Shown here piece after piece: positions 32,999 through 41,966 of a DNA stretch of 64,000 nt (its first letter is position 1; each line of letters opens with the position of its first letter). A program made the position numbers and the translations under genes. The DNA is taken from contig NZ_LSJS01000137.1 of the NCBI RefSeq assembly GCF_001557325.1, forward strand, positions 14,589-78,588, read 5' to 3'. The notes beneath the pieces were generated by a model. That model ran no database searches, had not been told where the DNA came from, and was given only the letters and a program-made list of their open reading frames with translations. Origin of the DNA: Erythrobacter donghaensis (GTDB lineage: Bacteria > Pseudomonadota > Alphaproteobacteria > Sphingomonadales > Sphingomonadaceae).

Positions 32999-34951
32999 AT
33001 GCGGGGGGGGATCACCACCTTCTGGCTGACCGCGAGCGCGCTGGTGCTTGCCTCGTGCGGCGGCGACGGCCCGCCCACCAATGGCGGCGCGACCGGCGGC
33101 GGCCCTGCCCCCACGCCCACCCCGCCGCCTGCCGGGCAGGTGTTCAGCGTCCCCGCGCCCGAGAGCCTGTCGAGCGGCGAGGTCGGCACGATCATCGCCC
33201 AGGCCGCCGCCGAGGCGCGCGCGCGGGGCGTGGCGGCGACCATCGCGGTGACCGACCGGGTGGGCAATGTCCTCGGCGTCTTCGCCATGCCCGGGGCTGC
33301 CGCGACCGCGCAGATTCCGCCCGCGCGCGACGGCACCAGCCGCGACGCGCAGGGCCTCACCATCCCGTCGGCGGGCGCCGCGATCGCCAAGGCGATCACC
33401 GGCGCCTATCTGTCGAGCGGCGGCAACGCCTTCTCGAGCCGCACCGCAAGCTTCATCGTGCAGGAGCACTTCCCGCCTGCGCCGACCACCGTGGGGCTGG
33501 AGAGCGGCCCGCTGTTCGGGGTGCAGTTCAGCCAGCTCCCCTGCTCCGACCTCGCGGCGCGGGCGAGCGACGGGCTGATCGGCCCCAAGCGCTCGCCGCT
33601 CGGGCTGGCGGCGGACCCCGGCGGCTTTCCGCTCTACCAGAATGGCGTTGTCGTCGGCGGGATCGGGGTGATCGCCGACGGCACCTACGGCTTCGACCCC
33701 AATGTGCTCGACCGCGATACCGACCTCGACGAGGCGATCGCGCTCGCGGGCACGGTGGGCTTCGAGGCCCCGGTCGGCATCCGCGCCGACCGCATCACCG
33801 CCGACGGCACTTCCTTACGCTACACCGATGTCGAATACCCGCAGATCGGCAATGTCGCGGGGGCGAGCTTCGCGAGCACGGCGGGCGCGCTGGTGCCGGT
33901 GAACGGATATTATAGCGGCGCAGGTCTGCTGGCGGGCGCGACCTACGGCACCGAGGCGTCGGGCGTGCGCGCCTCGACCGTGGCGGAGTTCGCCAATCGT
34001 GATGCCTTCGTGCTCACGAACGGGGCAGGCGCGAACCGCTATCCGGTGCGCGGCGGCACCGATGCGGGTGATGTGGCCGCGCCGCTCACCGCCGCCGAGG
34101 CGCGGGTGATCCTCGAGGAAGCCTTCGCGGTCATGAGCCGCGCGCGGGCGCAGATCCGCCAACCTTTGGACAGCCGCGCGCAGGTGACGATCAGCCTCGT
34201 CGACACGCGCGGGGCCGTGCTGGGCCTCGTGCGCTCGCCCGATGCGCCGATCTTCGGGATCGACGTGAGCTTGCAGAAGGCGCGCACTGCCAATTTCTTC
34301 TCCGGCCCCTTCGCCGCTGCCGAGCTTTCCACGGCGCCGGGGGAGGTGCCGCAATTCGTCACGCGGGCACGGACGTTCCTCGGCGATCCTACCGCGCTGA
34401 CCGGCAACTTCGCCTTCTCCGACCGTGCCAACGGCAACCTCTCGCGGCCCTATTTCCCCGATGGCGAGGTGGGCCAGCCCAACGGGCCCTTCTCGCGCCC
34501 GATCCAGCAGTTCAGCCCCTTCTCGACCGGGCTGCACTCGGCGCTGATAGTGGGCAACCTCGCGCAGCACCTCGGCTTCGTGACCGGCGCGAGCGCGCAG
34601 GACACGCCGCGCGCCTGCACGGGTCTGCCCAACACCGCAGGCGGCACGCCGCGGCTCGCGAACGGCATTCAGATCTTCCCCGGCTCGGTCCCGGTCTATC
34701 GCGGCAATGTGCTGGTGGGCGGCATCGGCGTTTCGGGCGACGGGATCGACCAGGACGACATGATCAGCTTCCTCGGCCTCCACAACGGCGCCGCGCGCGC
34801 CGGAGGGGGCCTCGGCAATGCGCCTGCGGCGATCCGCTCCGACCGGATCGTGGTGCAGGTCGGCAACCGCCAGGTGCGGCTGCGCTACGTCAATTGCCCC
34901 TTCGCGCCGTTCATCGGCAGCAGCGAACAGAACGTGTGTCAGGGGCTGTAG
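32999..34951 (+). CDS. Lipoprotein with tandem GlcG/HbpS-like (haem-degrading family) domains
   Basis: 650 residues. The lipobox is TASALVLASC, so the protein is lipidated, followed by a Gly/Pro/Thr linker. Two GlcG/HbpS-type domains follow: the first has GTIIAQAAAEARARGVAATI, AVTDRVGNVLGVFAM and FPLYQNGVVVGGIGVIADGT; the second VILEEAFAVMSRARAQIRQP, ISLVDTRGAVLGLVRSPDA and VPVYRGNVLVGGIGVSGDGI. Single-domain HbpS binds haem and senses redox stress in Streptomyces, while GlcG is of unknown role. A duplicated, lipidated form in a multihaem operon suggests haem handling or a structural role at the outer membrane. It starts two bases after the pentahaem stop. Haem-ligating residues cannot be assigned with confidence. 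Confidence 0.82.
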   Translation: MRGGITTFWLTASALVLASCGGDGPPTNGGATGGGPAPTPTPPPAGQVFSVPAPESLSSGEVGTIIAQAAAEARARGVAATIAVTDRVGNVLGVFAMPGAAATAQIPPARDGTSRDAQGLTIPSAGAAIAKAITGAYLSSGGNAFSSRTASFIVQEHFPPAPTTVGLESGPLFGVQFSQLPCSDLAARASDGLIGPKRSPLGLAADPGGFPLYQNGVVVGGIGVIADGTYGFDPNVLDRDTDLDEAIALAGTVGFEAPVGIRADRITADGTSLRYTDVEYPQIGNVAGASFASTAGALVPVNGYYSGAGLLAGATYGTEASGVRASTVAEFANRDAFVLTNGAGANRYPVRGGTDAGDVAAPLTAAEARVILEEAFAVMSRARAQIRQPLDSRAQVTISLVDTRGAVLGLVRSPDAPIFGIDVSLQKARTANFFSGPFAAAELSTAPGEVPQFVTRARTFLGDPTALTGNFAFSDRANGNLSRPYFPDGEVGQPNGPFSRPIQQFSPFSTGLHSALIVGNLAQHLGFVTGASAQDTPRACTGLPNTAGGTPRLANGIQIFPGSVPVYRGNVLVGGIGVSGDGIDQDDMISFLGLHNGAARAGGGLGNAPAAIRSDRIVVQVGNRQVRLRYVNCPFAPFIGSSEQNVCQGL

Positions 34952-34954
34952 CAG

Positions 34955-36808
34955 ATGACGGCGCTGCTCCCCGCCCTGTTGCTGCTCCAGGCCGCCCCGC
35001 CCGAAGAGGCGACGCCCCCGGTTGTGCCGCCCGGCGAGGCTCCCGCCGCGCAGGACTGGGAGCAGGATGTCCCCCCCGTCGACCCCGGCATCATCGAGGG
35101 CCGCGAGCGCCCGGGCTACACCGCGCCGCTCCCTGAGAAGATCGAGCAGAACAACGAGGGCGCGGTGCGCGCGCCGCCCCCGCAGGCCTTCCCGGCCGAG
35201 CAGGTGCCGATCCCCGATCGCTGGAGGCTGATCCAGAGCCTCGGCCTCGTGAAGGAGAACCTGCTCGATCCCTACAACCAGAACACGTTGAAGGGCGACC
35301 GGCCGATCGACCGGGCGAAAGTGCCGTGGCTGCCGATCAAGGAGGACGACTGGTTCTTCGTTGCCAACCTCATCAGCGACACCGTTTACGAGCCGCGCAC
35401 CTTCCCCATTCCCGTCGGCGTCCAGACCACCGAGGACCCGGACCGCAACGACGTCTTCGGCGATGATTTCAGCCAGGTCTTCAGCCAGACCTTCATCGCC
35501 GGCTTTGCGCTGCTCAAGGGCTCGACCAACTTCAAGCCGCCGACCATCGAATACCGCCTGACGCTGGCCTACAACGTCAATTATGTCGACGTGCCGGAAC
35601 GCCGCGTGCTGTTCGTCGAACCCTCGCGCCCCTCGCACCGCTTGGACGATTTCCTCGGGGTGCAGGAAGCCTTCGTCGATTACCACTTCAGCCAGTTCGA
35701 CACTGACAGGTTCGATTTCATCTCGATCCGCGCCGGAATACAGCCGTTCCAGTCGGACTTCCGCGGGTTCCTGTTCAACGACCAGCAATTGGGCGTGCGC
35801 CTGTTCGGATCGCGCGACAACAACCGCTTCCAGTTCAACTTGGGCGCCTTCTGGCGGCTGGAGAAGGACACCAACTCCGGCCTCAACGATGTGACGCAGA
35901 GCCCGCGCGACGATTTCGTGTTCGTCGCGAACGCCTACCGGCAGGATTTCCTCATTCCCGCCCTGACCAGCCAGATAACCGTCGTCTACAACCGCAACCG
36001 CGAGGCCGACGACATCGAGATCGACGACAACGGCTTCCCGGTGCGCCCGGCGCTGCTCGGCACGCTGCGGGGGCGCGAATACGACGCCTTCTACCTCGGC
36101 TACAATCTCGATGGCCGCATCGGGCGGGTGAACCTGACGGGGAGCTTCTACTGGGCGCTGGGCGAGGACCGCAATTCCTTCCTCACCGACCGCCCGGCGG
36201 ACATCAACGCCCAGTTTGCCGCACTGGAAGCGAGCTACGACAAGGACTGGATGCGCTTCCGCCTCTCGGCCGCCTATGCCAGCGGGGACAGCGATCCCTA
36301 TGACGACACCGAAGGCGGGTTCGACGCGATCTTCGAGAACCCTGTGTTCGCAGGTGCGGACACCTCCTACTGGATCCGCCAGACCATCCCCTTCGCGGGC
36401 GGCGGGCGCGTCATCAGCGTCAACGGGAGGAATGGCCTGCTCAATTCGCTGCGCTCCTCGAAGGAGCAGGGGCAGAGCAATTTCAACAACCCGGGCCTGA
36501 TCCTTGCCGGGGTTGGCGCGGATTTCGATCTGACGCCGGAATTCCGCCTCACCGCCAATGCCAACCACCTGTGGTTCGAGAACACCTCGGTGCTCGAGGT
36601 GCTGAGGAACGAAGGCTCGATCCCGAAGGAGATCGGCTTCGACCTCTCGGCCTCGGCGATCTGGCGGCCGCATGCCAACCAGAACCTCGTCTTCCGCCTG
36701 TCCGCCGCCACGCTGATTGCGGGTGACGGTTTCCAGGACCTGTTCACTTCCCGCGGGGGCGGAAAGGAATTCGTCTCGATCCTCGCCAACGTGGTGCTGA
36801 CCTACTGA
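34955..36808 (+). CDS. Outer-membrane beta-barrel protein of the multihaem operon
   Basis: 617 residues. A short hydrophobic N-terminus (MTALLPALLLLQAAPPEE) is followed by a Pro/Glu-rich stretch and then alternating aromatic beta-strands: FFVANLISDTVYEPRTF, YRLTLAYNVNYVDV, FDFISIRAGIQPFQ, RFQFNLGAFWRLEK, FRLTANANHLWFENTS. The protein ends FVSILANVVLTY, an outer-membrane-insertion signature with terminal aromatic residue. No Cys is seen, so it binds no c-haem itself. It lies three bases after the HbpS-like gene and overlaps the decahaem start by one base (TGATG). By analogy with MtrB/PioB-type conduits it could hold a multihaem protein across the outer membrane, but I see no MtrB-specific motif; an alginate/porin-type channel is the alternative. 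Confidence 0.78.
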   Translation: MTALLPALLLLQAAPPEEATPPVVPPGEAPAAQDWEQDVPPVDPGIIEGRERPGYTAPLPEKIEQNNEGAVRAPPPQAFPAEQVPIPDRWRLIQSLGLVKENLLDPYNQNTLKGDRPIDRAKVPWLPIKEDDWFFVANLISDTVYEPRTFPIPVGVQTTEDPDRNDVFGDDFSQVFSQTFIAGFALLKGSTNFKPPTIEYRLTLAYNVNYVDVPERRVLFVEPSRPSHRLDDFLGVQEAFVDYHFSQFDTDRFDFISIRAGIQPFQSDFRGFLFNDQQLGVRLFGSRDNNRFQFNLGAFWRLEKDTNSGLNDVTQSPRDDFVFVANAYRQDFLIPALTSQITVVYNRNREADDIEIDDNGFPVRPALLGTLRGREYDAFYLGYNLDGRIGRVNLTGSFYWALGEDRNSFLTDRPADINAQFAALEASYDKDWMRFRLSAAYASGDSDPYDDTEGGFDAIFENPVFAGADTSYWIRQTIPFAGGGRVISVNGRNGLLNSLRSSKEQGQSNFNNPGLILAGVGADFDLTPEFRLTANANHLWFENTSVLEVLRNEGSIPKEIGFDLSASAIWRPHANQNLVFRLSAATLIAGDGFQDLFTSRGGGKEFVSILANVVLTY

Positions 36809-39800
36809 TGCGCGCGCTCACCCAGCCTTTCGCCCGCCACCTTGCGCTGATTGCCGCGGCGCTGGTGCTGGCCGTGTCCCTGTTTGCCGGCAGCCCGATG
36901 GCCTCCGACAAGGAGAAGCCGGTCAAGCGCGACTACTCGCTCGTCATCGCGCCGCCCGCGCCGCAGCGGCAATCGGTGGCCGAGATGGACGCCAAGTCCG
37001 AAGGCTGCCTTACCTGCCACGTCAAGACCGACGCGCCGACGATGCACGTCTCGCCCGCCGTGCGGCTCGGTTGCACCGATTGCCATGGCGGCAATGAGGC
37101 CGTGCGCGGCAATTCCGAACTGCCGCACGACCACCCCGATTACGTCGCCGCGCGCGATGCGGCGCATGTGCTGCCGAAATATCCCAAGTCCTGGCACTTC
37201 CCCTCCTCGGCGAACCCCCAGCGCTCCTACGCGCTGCTCAACCAGGAATCGCCGGAGTTCGTGAAGTTCATCAACCCCTCGGACTACCGCGTCGCGCGCG
37301 ATGCCTGCGGGGCGTGCCACATCCAGGCGATCGAGAGCGCCGAGCGATCGATCATGGCGACCGGCGCGATGCTGTGGGGCGGGGCGAGCTATAACAACGG
37401 GATCCTGCCCTTCAAGAACTACCTCCTCGGCGAGGCCTACACGCGCGAGGGCGATCCGGCGAAGATCACCACGCCCGGCGCAGGGCCGGGGGGCAAGCTC
37501 TCCGAGGACCAGATCGCGCGCGGCGTGCTTGCCGAGATGTATCCGCTGCCCACGTGGCACGTGATCCCGCCGGGCGACGTGTTCCGCGTGTTCGAGCGCG
37601 GGGGGCGCACGATCAACTCGCAGTTCCCGGAGATCGGCCTGCCCAACCCGACCGGCTCGATCCAGCGTCTGGAAGAGCCCGGCCGGCCCGACCTCAAGCA
37701 ATCGAACCGCGGGCCGGGCACGGGGCTTCGGGTCGCGATCCCGGCGCTCAACATCCACAAGACGCGCCTCAACGATCCCTTCACCTGGTTCATGGGCACC
37801 AACGACCAGCCGGGCGACTACCGCCATTCGGGCTGCGCCTCGTGCCACGTTGTCTACGCCAATGATCGCGAGCCGCGCCATTCGCTCGTCTATGCGCAAT
37901 ACGGGCGCGACGGGCAGAGCATCACCGCCGACCCCACCATTGCCGAGAAGATCGCCCACGCGGCGGGCTATGAAGAGAAGAAAGGCGGCCACGGCGCGGT
38001 CAAGCAGCCGGGGCATGACGATCACGCCGATGACGGGGCGCTGCGCACTGCGAGCGGAGCGGTCAAGGAAAGCGGCCACCCGCTCCAGCACGTCTTCACC
38101 CGCGCGATCCCGACCAGCCAGTGCATGAACTGCCACATGCACCAGCCCAACATCTTCCTGAATTCCTTCCTCGGCTACACCATGTGGGACTACGAGTCCG
38201 ACGCGCCCTTCATGTGGCCAGCTAGCCAAAAATACCCGACCGCCGCCGAAGTCCGTGCGGTCACCGACCGCAACCCCGAGGGCGCCGCGCCCAAGGGCAA
38301 CTGGGCAGACCTCGATTTCCTGCGCAACGTTTATGACTTGAACCCGCAATTGAAGGACACCCAGTTCGCCGACTATCACGGCCACGGCTGGAACTTCCGC
38401 GCGATCTTCAAGCGCGACCGCGAGGGCAATCTGCTCGATGCCGAGGGCAATATCGTCGACCCCGACGATCCCGAGAAGTGGCGGCGCGAGGGCGAGGGCA
38501 AGTTCGTGCCTGCGGGCATCAACCCGGGCAAGGCGGTCCACCTGATGGACATCCATGCCGAAAAGGGCATGCAATGCGCCGATTGCCACTTCGAGCAGGA
38601 CAGCCACGGCAACGGCCTCATCTACGGCGAGGTGGCGAATGCGATCGAGATCACCTGCAAGGACTGTCACGGCACCGCGGACGCCTACCCGACCCTGCGC
38701 ACCAGCGGCCCGGCCGCGCCCCCCGAGGGCCACAACCTCGCCCTGCTGCGCAACCCCGATGGCAAGCGGCGGTTCGAATGGCTGGAGGGGCCGGATGGCA
38801 GGCAACGTCTGATCCAGCGTTCGATCGTCGACCCCAGCCTTGAGTGGGAGATGAGCCTCGTCAAGGACTCGGTCGATCCCGCCACCCCGGTGTTCAACGC
38901 CAAGGCCGCGCGTGCCAAGCTCGTCAGCCGTTACGGAGCGGAGACCGGCAATTTCGAATTCGGCACCGGCATCTCCGAGCCCGACCGCGCGCACCGTGAG
39001 CCGGAGATGGCCTGCTTTACCTGCCACCTGTCATGGACCACGAGCTGCGGCGGGTGCCACCTCCCGATCGAGGCCAACTGGAAGACCCCCGTCCACCGCT
39101 ACGAAGGCGGCGAGACGCGCAACTTCGCGACCTACAACCCGCAGGTCGCGCGCGACGAGATGTTCCAGCTCGGCAAGCACATGACCACCAAGGGCAACCA
39201 GGTCGCCCCGGTCCGCTCGTCCTCGGCGCTGGTGCTGTCCTCGACCAATATCAACCGCGAACGGATCTACGTGCAGCAGCCGCCGATCTCGGCCATCGGC
39301 TTCTCCAGCCAGGCCTTCGCGCCGCACTTCCCGCACACCGTGCGCCTGACCGAGACCAAGACCTGCACCGATTGCCACCTCTCCGCCAAGGAGGACAACA
39401 ACGCGATCATGGCGCAGCTCTTCCTGCTCGGCACCAACTACGTCAACTTCGTCGGCCTCAACGCGTGGAGCGGTCTGGAAGGCGGGTTCCAGGCGACGCG
39501 GGTGACCGAATATGACGAGCCGCAGGCGGTGATCGGCTCCTACCTCCAGCGCTATGCCTATCCCGATTACTGGAAGCTCCATGTCGAACAGAACGGACGC
39601 GAGCTGAAGAACTGGACGCGCGGCAAGGCCTTCGACGAGAAACTCAGCGGCGAGACCCACCCGTTCGAGGAATTCGTCAACGTCCACGAAGGCACGCCCG
39701 GCCGGGTCGGCTGCCTCCAGCTGCGCGGCGAATACATGTTCGTGGCCGAAGGCAAGGGCGGGTTCGTCGCCTATGACGTCGCCAGCATCGCCAACAAGGG

Positions 39801-40905
39801 CACCTCGGAGCGGATCCTCAAGGGGCCGTTCTCCGCGCTGGGCCACGACACGCAGGTCAAGACCACCAATGCGACCTGCATGGCGCTCGCCACCAACCAG
39901 CCGATCGCGCCGACCCGCAACACCGAGGCGATGCGCGCGGCCAATCAGGAACAGGCGTTCAAGCCGATCTACAACTATGCCGCCGTCACCGACGCGGTCG
40001 AGGGCCTGATCCTCGTCAACGTCAACACGCTGGCGGACGGCGAATTCCGCAACAACAAGCTCAAGCGCAAGGTCTATTCCGACGGTTCCACCGCCTGGAA
40101 CCCGGGCGGCGTGCTCGACGGCGCGCGGCACATCGTGCTGGCGGGCGAGATCGCCTATATCACGGCGGCCAAGGGCCTGGTCGTGGTCGACCTCAGCGAT
40201 CCCGACACGCCCAAGCTTGCCGCGGTGCGGACCTTGCGTGATGCGCGGGCGAGCGCGGTGCAGTTCCGCTACCTGTGGGTGACCGATGCGGAAGGCGTGA
40301 AGCTGTTCGACATCACCTCGCTGCGCAACCCCGTCGCGGTGCCCGAGGCGACCGTGCCGCTCGCCGACGCGCGGCGGATGTATATCGCGCGCACCTATGC
40401 CTATGTCGCAGCGAAGCAGGAGGGGCTGGTGATCCTCAACGTCACCAACCCGCGCGCACCCAAGGTCTACCAGAAGGTGACGCTGGGCGGCGCGCTCAAC
40501 GATGCCGAGGACGTGATCGTCGGCACCACCAATGCCTCGCTGTTCGCTTACGTCGCGGACGGGAGGAACGGAATCAAGGTGCTGCAGCTCACCAGCCCCG
40601 AAAGCCAGCGCGGCTTCTACGGCTTCAGCCCCGCGCCGATGCCCGAACTGATCGCCTGGGCGAAGACGCCGACGCCCGCCATCGCCATGTCCAAGGGCCT
40701 CGACCGCGACCGTGCGGTGGACGAGACCGGCGGGCAGATGGCGGTGTTCGGCCGCCTCGGCTCGCGCCCCTTCACCCGCGAGGAGATGGAGCGGATGTTC
40801 ATGACCCGCAGCGGCGTGCCGTGGAAGGTGAGCGACGAGGTCGACATGAAGCGCTGGGTCGGGCTGGCGCCGGTGGGCGCGCAAAGGGCGGCGGCGCGGA
40901 AATAG
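36808..40905 (+). CDS. Decahaem c-type cytochrome fused to LVIVD beta-propeller
   Basis: 1,365 residues with a signal helix (HLALIAAALVLAVSLFAGSP). Ten CXXCH motifs lie at about residues 67 (CLTCH), 88 (CTDCH), 166 (CGACH), 342 (CASCH), 438 (CMNCH), 588 (CADCH), 615 (CKDCH), 734 (CFTCH), 746 (CGGCH) and 851 (CTDCH). From about 960 to 1,290 the protein carries LVIVD-type propeller repeats: KGLVVVDLSDPDTPKLAAVR, GVKLFDITSLRNPVAVP and GLVILNVTNPRAPKVYQKV. The His/Asp-rich loop GHGAVKQPGHDDHADDG may bind metal. Such size and fusion suggest a surface or periplasmic electron-transfer or redox-enzyme protein with a docking platform. It ends the operon that begins with the pentahaem protein. Substrate unknown. 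Confidence 0.9.
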   Translation: MRALTQPFARHLALIAAALVLAVSLFAGSPMASDKEKPVKRDYSLVIAPPAPQRQSVAEMDAKSEGCLTCHVKTDAPTMHVSPAVRLGCTDCHGGNEAVRGNSELPHDHPDYVAARDAAHVLPKYPKSWHFPSSANPQRSYALLNQESPEFVKFINPSDYRVARDACGACHIQAIESAERSIMATGAMLWGGASYNNGILPFKNYLLGEAYTREGDPAKITTPGAGPGGKLSEDQIARGVLAEMYPLPTWHVIPPGDVFRVFERGGRTINSQFPEIGLPNPTGSIQRLEEPGRPDLKQSNRGPGTGLRVAIPALNIHKTRLNDPFTWFMGTNDQPGDYRHSGCASCHVVYANDREPRHSLVYAQYGRDGQSITADPTIAEKIAHAAGYEEKKGGHGAVKQPGHDDHADDGALRTASGAVKESGHPLQHVFTRAIPTSQCMNCHMHQPNIFLNSFLGYTMWDYESDAPFMWPASQKYPTAAEVRAVTDRNPEGAAPKGNWADLDFLRNVYDLNPQLKDTQFADYHGHGWNFRAIFKRDREGNLLDAEGNIVDPDDPEKWRREGEGKFVPAGINPGKAVHLMDIHAEKGMQCADCHFEQDSHGNGLIYGEVANAIEITCKDCHGTADAYPTLRTSGPAAPPEGHNLALLRNPDGKRRFEWLEGPDGRQRLIQRSIVDPSLEWEMSLVKDSVDPATPVFNAKAARAKLVSRYGAETGNFEFGTGISEPDRAHREPEMACFTCHLSWTTSCGGCHLPIEANWKTPVHRYEGGETRNFATYNPQVARDEMFQLGKHMTTKGNQVAPVRSSSALVLSSTNINRERIYVQQPPISAIGFSSQAFAPHFPHTVRLTETKTCTDCHLSAKEDNNAIMAQLFLLGTNYVNFVGLNAWSGLEGGFQATRVTEYDEPQAVIGSYLQRYAYPDYWKLHVEQNGRELKNWTRGKAFDEKLSGETHPFEEFVNVHEGTPGRVGCLQLRGEYMFVAEGKGGFVAYDVASIANKGTSERILKGPFSALGHDTQVKTTNATCMALATNQPIAPTRNTEAMRAANQEQAFKPIYNYAAVTDAVEGLILVNVNTLADGEFRNNKLKRKVYSDGSTAWNPGGVLDGARHIVLAGEIAYITAAKGLVVVDLSDPDTPKLAAVRTLRDARASAVQFRYLWVTDAEGVKLFDITSLRNPVAVPEATVPLADARRMYIARTYAYVAAKQEGLVILNVTNPRAPKVYQKVTLGGALNDAEDVIVGTTNASLFAYVADGRNGIKVLQLTSPESQRGFYGFSPAPMPELIAWAKTPTPAIAMSKGLDRDRAVDETGGQMAVFGRLGSRPFTREEMERMFMTRSGVPWKVSDEVDMKRWVGLAPVGAQRAAARK

Positions 40906-40915
40906 ACGCAACCCT

Positions 40916-41067
40916 CGTCATGCTGAACTCGTTTCAGCATCCATTGCTCAGCAAGCGCGGTGCTCACCAAAGAGGCCAGATTGTCGTCGCCTGACGAACC
41001 GTGGCTGCAGATGTTCGGATAGCGGTTCAAGCGGCCCGAAGGATCCTGAAACAAGTTCAGGATGACG
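40916..41067. repeat. Pair of inverted hairpin repeats between convergent operons
   Basis: One copy (40916-40942) has stem arms ATGCTGAA and TTCAGCAT; the second (41041-41067), in opposite orientation, has TCCTGAA and TTCAGGA. Aligned in the same sense the 27-base units match at 24 positions, and two of the three differences are compensatory changes in the stem. Each copy lies about 10 bases past the stop of one of the converging genes, so they may serve as transcript ends. The element looks like a dispersed REP-type repeat of this bacterial group; the 98 bases between copies hold nothing else. Confidence 0.65.
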
Positions 41068-41076
41068 ATTTAAGAC

Positions 41077-41964
41077 CTACTCCCTCTCCGCGAACATGCC
41101 CTCGATCATCGGCTGGAGACCTGCGTGGAAGCGCGCCAGCACCTGCCAGTCGCCCACGCGCTCGTAGTGCGAGACGAGACCCTCGCCATCCCAGCGGTGG
41201 ATCGCATAGGTCGGCGGCTCGGTGGTGATGAGCTCGCGGTCGTCGGGCACGTTCTGGTCGATCGGGTTGAGATCCATCGCCACCAGCGGAGCGACCGAGG
41301 GGGTCACCCCCAGCGGGATACCGGCAAAGCGCGTGGAGATCGGGCGGTGGAGATGCCCGCAATGGATCGCGAGCACCTGCGTCTGCCCCTCCAGCACGTC
41401 CCGCAGCCGCACGATCCAGCCTTCATCGGGGGCAGGATCCATCCAGTCGATCCCCGCGACCACCGGCGGGTGGTGCATGAAGATCAGCGTCGGCGTATCG
41501 GACGCCTCGGCCAGCTGCGCGGCGAGCCAGCTGGCGCGGGCCGCGCAGAAGGCCCCGCCGTGGCGGCCCTCCTCGAGCGTGTCGAGGCAGATGATCCTGA
41601 GGCCGAGTCCCGCATCGACGACATAATGCAGGAACCCGCCCTCTGCCGGCTCGACCTCGGGAAAGGCGCCGAGCAGCCCCTCGCGGCTGTCGTGGTTGCC
41701 GACCATGGGCAGGATCGGGATCGGGCAGTCGCGCAGGATCTCGATGGTCTTGGCGAAGCTCTCGGCATCGCCATGATCGGTGATGTCGCCGGAAAGCACC
41801 AGGAAATCAGGGCGGTTGGGCCCCTCGACCACCCGCTTCAGCGTGGCGCGGAAGCGGGTGAGGTTCAGCTCCTCGGGCTTTTCATCGGGGGCGAAGCCGA
41901 CATGGATGTCGGTCATCTGCGCGATCAGCACCGCACGGCCAGTCGAAGAAGCGCCCCCGCCCAT
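41077..41964 (-). CDS. Class III cyclic-nucleotide phosphodiesterase (CpdA-like metallophosphoesterase)
   Basis: 295 residues, all calcineurin-like motifs present: QMTDIHVGF (DxH), VLSGDITDHGD (GDxxD), PMVGNHDSREG (GNHD), FMHHPPVVAGI (H) and IHCGHLHRPIST (GHxH). Spacing and the NHD/HHPP pattern match CpdA/Rv0805-type enzymes that hydrolyse 3',5'-cyclic nucleotides using two metal ions. It begins two bases after the stop of the FHA-like decahaem gene and is the last member of a four-gene operon whose first gene encodes two cNMP-binding domains, which favours a genuine cyclic-nucleotide substrate. Other phosphodiester or phosphomonoester substrates are possible for this family. Confidence 0.85.
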   Translation of the reverse strand: MGGGASSTGRAVLIAQMTDIHVGFAPDEKPEELNLTRFRATLKRVVEGPNRPDFLVLSGDITDHGDAESFAKTIEILRDCPIPILPMVGNHDSREGLLGAFPEVEPAEGGFLHYVVDAGLGLRIICLDTLEEGRHGGAFCAARASWLAAQLAEASDTPTLIFMHHPPVVAGIDWMDPAPDEGWIVRLRDVLEGQTQVLAIHCGHLHRPISTRFAGIPLGVTPSVAPLVAMDLNPIDQNVPDDRELITTEPPTYAIHRWDGEGLVSHYERVGDWQVLARFHAGLQPMIEGMFAERE

Positions 41965-41966
41965 TG

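Noticed and set aside
31599-40905. Hydroxylamine oxidation or nitrite-reducing multihaem locus
   Set aside because: No HAO-type cross-linking pattern, NrfA CXXCK motif or associated nitrogen genes are visible.
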